22,812 nt of DNA. Source: Zygnema circumcarinatum. Taxonomy: Eukaryota; Streptophyta; Zygnematophyceae; Zygnematales; Zygnemataceae. A model generated the notes under the pieces. That model was not told the origin of the DNA, did no database searches, and saw nothing but the letters and a program-made list of their open reading frames with translations. Within the stretch, counting starts at the first letter, position 1, and every line of letters starts with the position of its first letter. Of the stretch, positions 20,292-22,812 are shown piece by piece. The stretch lies in contig CM074804.1 of NCBI GenBank assembly GCA_037447605.1, forward strand, positions 2,792,946 through 2,815,757, in the 5' to 3' direction. Both the position numbers and the translations under genes were made by a program.

Positions 20292-22266
20292 ATGGGAGCT
20301 GCAGCTTCGAGGAGCCGCCATGGGGGCGGGGAGGGGAGCTCGGAAGACTTGCCTCCCTTACCGCCGCCATGGCACCGAAAAGCCTCAGTGCGAGGAATTG
20401 GTATTACAGTTGGGCTGGCGTGGCCGGACCCTCCGCCGCCCGTTGGTGTGTGAATCTCTCTCTCTCCCTTTTTCTCTCTCTCTCTTTTCCCATTTCCCTA
20501 TCTCCCTCTCCCTCTCCCTCTGCCTCTCCCTCTCCCTCTCCCTCTCCCTCTCCCTTCCTCTCCCTCCCTCTCCCTCTCCCTCTCCCTCTCCCTCTCCTCT
20601 CCCTCTCCCTCTCCCTCTCCCTCTCCCTCTCCCTCTCCCTCTCCCTCTCCCTCTCCCTCTCCCTCTCCCTCTCCCTCTCCCTCTCCCTCTCCCTCTCCCT
20701 CTCCCTCTCCCTCTCCCTCTCCCTCTCCCTCTCCTTCTCCCTCTCCCTCTCCCTCTCCCTCTCCCTCTCTCCCTCTCCCTCTCCCTCTCCTCTCCCTCTC
20801 CCTCTCCTCTCCCTCTCCCTCTCCCTCTCCCTCTCCCTCTCCCTCTCCCTCTCCCTCTCCCTCTCCCTCTCCCTCTCCCTCTCCCTCTCCCTCTCCCTCT
20901 CCCTCTCCCTCTTCCTCTCCCTCTCCCTCTCCCTCTCCTTCTCCCTCTCCCTCTCCTTCTCCCTCTCCCTCTCCCTCTCCCTCTCCCTCTCCCTCTCCCT
21001 CTCCCTCTCCCTCTCCCTCTCCCTCTCCCTCTCCCTCTCCCTCTCCCTCTCTCCTCTCTCCCTCTCCCTCTCCCTCCCTCTCCCTCTCTCCCTCTCCCTC
21101 TCCCTCTATCCTGCTCTTTTCCAACCTCTCCATCCTCTCCATTCGTTTATTTTCACTTTTTCATTTATCTTTTTCAATCGTTCTTACAGGAAAAAGCGCC
21201 TCCTCTCTATCTTCAGTGAACAACGTCTCTTCTTTTTCACCGCAAGATGCCACTTCCAACCAACCACCTTCGAGCGAGACCGTCCACTCCAAGCCTGCGA
21301 CTTCAGCAGATTTCTCGTCAACCAATGCCCTCTCAGCAGAGCAATTCTACCAACACCTGGCCATATCAGCATCAGATTGTCCCACTTTCCACTCCGCCCA
21401 TATATTAAACCTCCCTCCGGAGTGTCAGCTGGCGATCCTCGGAAAGCTTCAGAAGCTCGCCGATTGGTGCAGCTTCAAATCTGTGTGCAAACAGTTTCGT
21501 AATTTGGCAAATTTTTCCGTTCAAAGCATCGAAATCATGGAACAGCAGGAGTTGACAGCGATCCGTCTGGCCAATGGCGTGAAGGAACTAAAGAACTTGG
21601 TGGATCTCCGACTTGCTTCCACAAGTGTGAACGATTCGGAGGACGGTTTAATTTGCGCTCTCGCCCTATGCTGTCGGCAGTTGCGAACGCTCCATTTGGG
21701 AAGGTTCTGGAACTGGGTAAGTTTCCTAGCAAGCTTTTGGTTTTGGGTTTTTTGTTTGTGTGGCTTTTAGGGCTTTTCCGAATATGGGGCCTGAGTGAAC
21801 TGTTTTATTGTTTAAAGTTTAGTGCTTTCGGGTTTCAGGATTTTGGTTGTTCATGAGGTCTTCAGATGCTTGTAAAGCTCAGCAACTAAACTTGTGATGT
21901 TGGGGATGTTGGGTTTGGGTTTTGGGTTTTGTGGTTTGGTTTGTGGTTTGTGGAGTTCAGAGCCCATACACCCCTTATGACAATGTTGCATTTGCACTGT
22001 TGTTTTTCCAATGTCGAAATTTAGAAGAAGTTGAGATTGTATGGGAAGGAAGTGATGGCCCGGCTCCCTCATCTCTATGGGAGCTCCGGCATTTGAGGAG
22101 ATTGGTGGCTGGTGATTGGCCGGCATTTGATCGGCTTCCTCGGGAAGTGGCCCAATTATCGTCCTTGAAGGAGCTTGAAGTTTTTGGGGCAGAAGTGAAA
22201 GAAATTTCACGGGAGTTTTGGAGGCTCACCAAGCTTGAGAAGTTAGTATTGGAATCTGTGTTGAAG
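20292..22266 (+). CDS. F-box/LRR protein, 5' part (exons 1-3); 3' end outside window
   Basis: Three exons, 20292-20445, 21190-21716 and 21961-22266, have GT-AG introns and matching phases (1, then 0), with a further donor GTATGT at 22267. Exon 1 starts [15 protein letters not shown], which fits an N-myristoylation signal (MGxxxS), and is otherwise Gly/Pro-rich. Exon 2 begins with a Ser/Thr-rich spacer. It then has an F-box, [19 protein letters not shown] to [11 protein letters not shown], at about residues 118-150, followed by LRR-like segments ([26 protein letters not shown]). Exon 3 continues with [47 protein letters not shown] and [15 protein letters not shown]-box proteins join SKP1-cullin ubiquitin ligases and recruit targets through repeats such as LRRs (family knowledge); the target is unknown. 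Exon 1 is the least certain part: it rests on frame, phase and start context rather than homology. The acceptor at 21958-21960 is chosen because it is the in-frame CAG before the LRR. Confidence 0.78.
20501..21108 (+). repeat. (CTCTCC)n hexanucleotide array in F-box gene intron 1
   Basis: About 600 bp of CTCTCC units with a few shortened units (CTCCTCTCC) and T substitutions fill most of the intron 20446-21189. The sense strand is pyrimidine only. Long Ser-Leu-Ser or Pro-Leu frames through it are repeat artefacts. Confidence 0.96.
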
Positions 22267-22320
22267 GTATGTAACATTTGGCGCAGATTCTTTTGTAGAG
22301 AATAATCTATAAACACACAC

Positions 22321-22812
22321 CTATCCTTCCATTCCTCTCTTCCTCCTATACTTTCGCTCTCTTCTTTTCTCTTCCCCTCTCCTCACTCCTTGTTCTCTTT
22401 TCCCTTCTTTTCCGCTCTCTTTTCTTCTCTCTCTTTTTCGCTCTCTCCTCTGTCCACTTTCCTTCCTCTCCTCACTCGCTCCCTCCCCCCCTTCCCCCGC
22501 CCCGCCCATCTCCCCCTCTTTCCTCCTCTCTCTCCCTCTCCCACCCCCTCTTCCCCTCCTCCCCTCCTCCCCTCCCCCCCATCCCCCCTCCCACCCCATC
22601 AACCTAACCATTCCCCATTCCCCCCCATCCCCCCGCCCTCCCTCCCCCATCCCCCACATCCCTCTCCCCTCATCGCATCCCCCTTTCTCCCCGTCCCCCT
22701 CCCCCTGTCCCCTCGGCCCCCCGTCCGCCGCCACCTCCCCCCCTCCCTCCATCCCCTATCCCCGATGCCCCATCCCCATTCCTCCCTCCCCCCATCCCCC
22801 ATTCCCCTCCCC
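22321..22812 (+). repeat. Pyrimidine-rich low-complexity stretch at window end
   Basis: From about 22321 to the end the plus strand is C/T-rich, moving from CTCTTTTC-type sequence to C-rich CCCCCATCCCC-type sequence. It lies in the intron after F-box exon 3 (donor 22267). No exon is visible in it. Confidence 0.85.

Noticed and set aside
19615-20370. 251-aa minus-strand frame across the right transposon arm
   Set aside because: It crosses the terminal repeat, the target duplication and the F-box leader, and repeats frames seen in the other arms. It is not a transposase.
20143-21502. Long Pro-Leu, Ser-Leu and Glu-Gly frames around 20143-21502
   Set aside because: They come from the CTCTCC array. 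Only the short first exon and the exon at 21190 have splice and homology support, in a different frame.

Overview
The window is nuclear DNA of a green plant, most likely a land plant. The genes are split by GT-AG introns. They include a receptor-like kinase of the plant Pelle/RLK type, an E2F factor with plant E2F layout, a plant-type VPS32/SNF7 and an F-box/LRR protein. Arabidopsis-type telomere units (TTTAGGG) also occur as short interstitial motifs. I cannot name the species.

Layout, left to right. (1) 1-3833, plus strand: the 3' part of a receptor-like kinase resembling the calcium/calmodulin-regulated CRLK group. A four-exon kinase cassette is present twice, as a near-perfect 1,242-bp tandem duplication. 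It is followed by about 700 bp of (CT)n and then the last exon. The second cassette has lost 2 nt and goes out of frame. (2) 3834-5173: 3' flank and intergenic DNA between two convergent genes. (3) 5174-8380, minus strand: a complete six-exon VPS32/SNF7 gene (ESCRT-III), predicted 225 aa. A 138-bp MITE sits in its last intron. (4) 8381-10752: VPS32 promoter region and E2F 3' flank, with no further gene recognised. (5) 10753-17338, minus strand: a complete 13-exon E2F transcription factor, predicted 482 aa, with DNA-binding, dimerisation, marked-box and RB-binding parts. (6) 18111-20110: two nested fold-back elements of about 1 kb each. Both have intact 8-bp target duplications and neither has a coding region. 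(7) 20292-22266 and beyond, plus strand: the 5' part of an F-box/LRR gene with a possible N-myristoylation start. Its first intron holds about 600 bp of CTCTCC repeats. The window ends in a pyrimidine-rich intron.

The genes do not form a pathway; this is ordinary plant gene spacing. The most notable signal is the transposable-element family. Two large fold-back copies and one small MITE share the same terminal ~70 bp and all three carry perfect 8-bp target-site duplications. One large copy has inserted into the other at the stem/loop junction, and the large copies are rich in CACGTG (G-box) sites just upstream of the F-box gene. The second notable signal is the kinase exon-cassette duplication next to a very large microsatellite.
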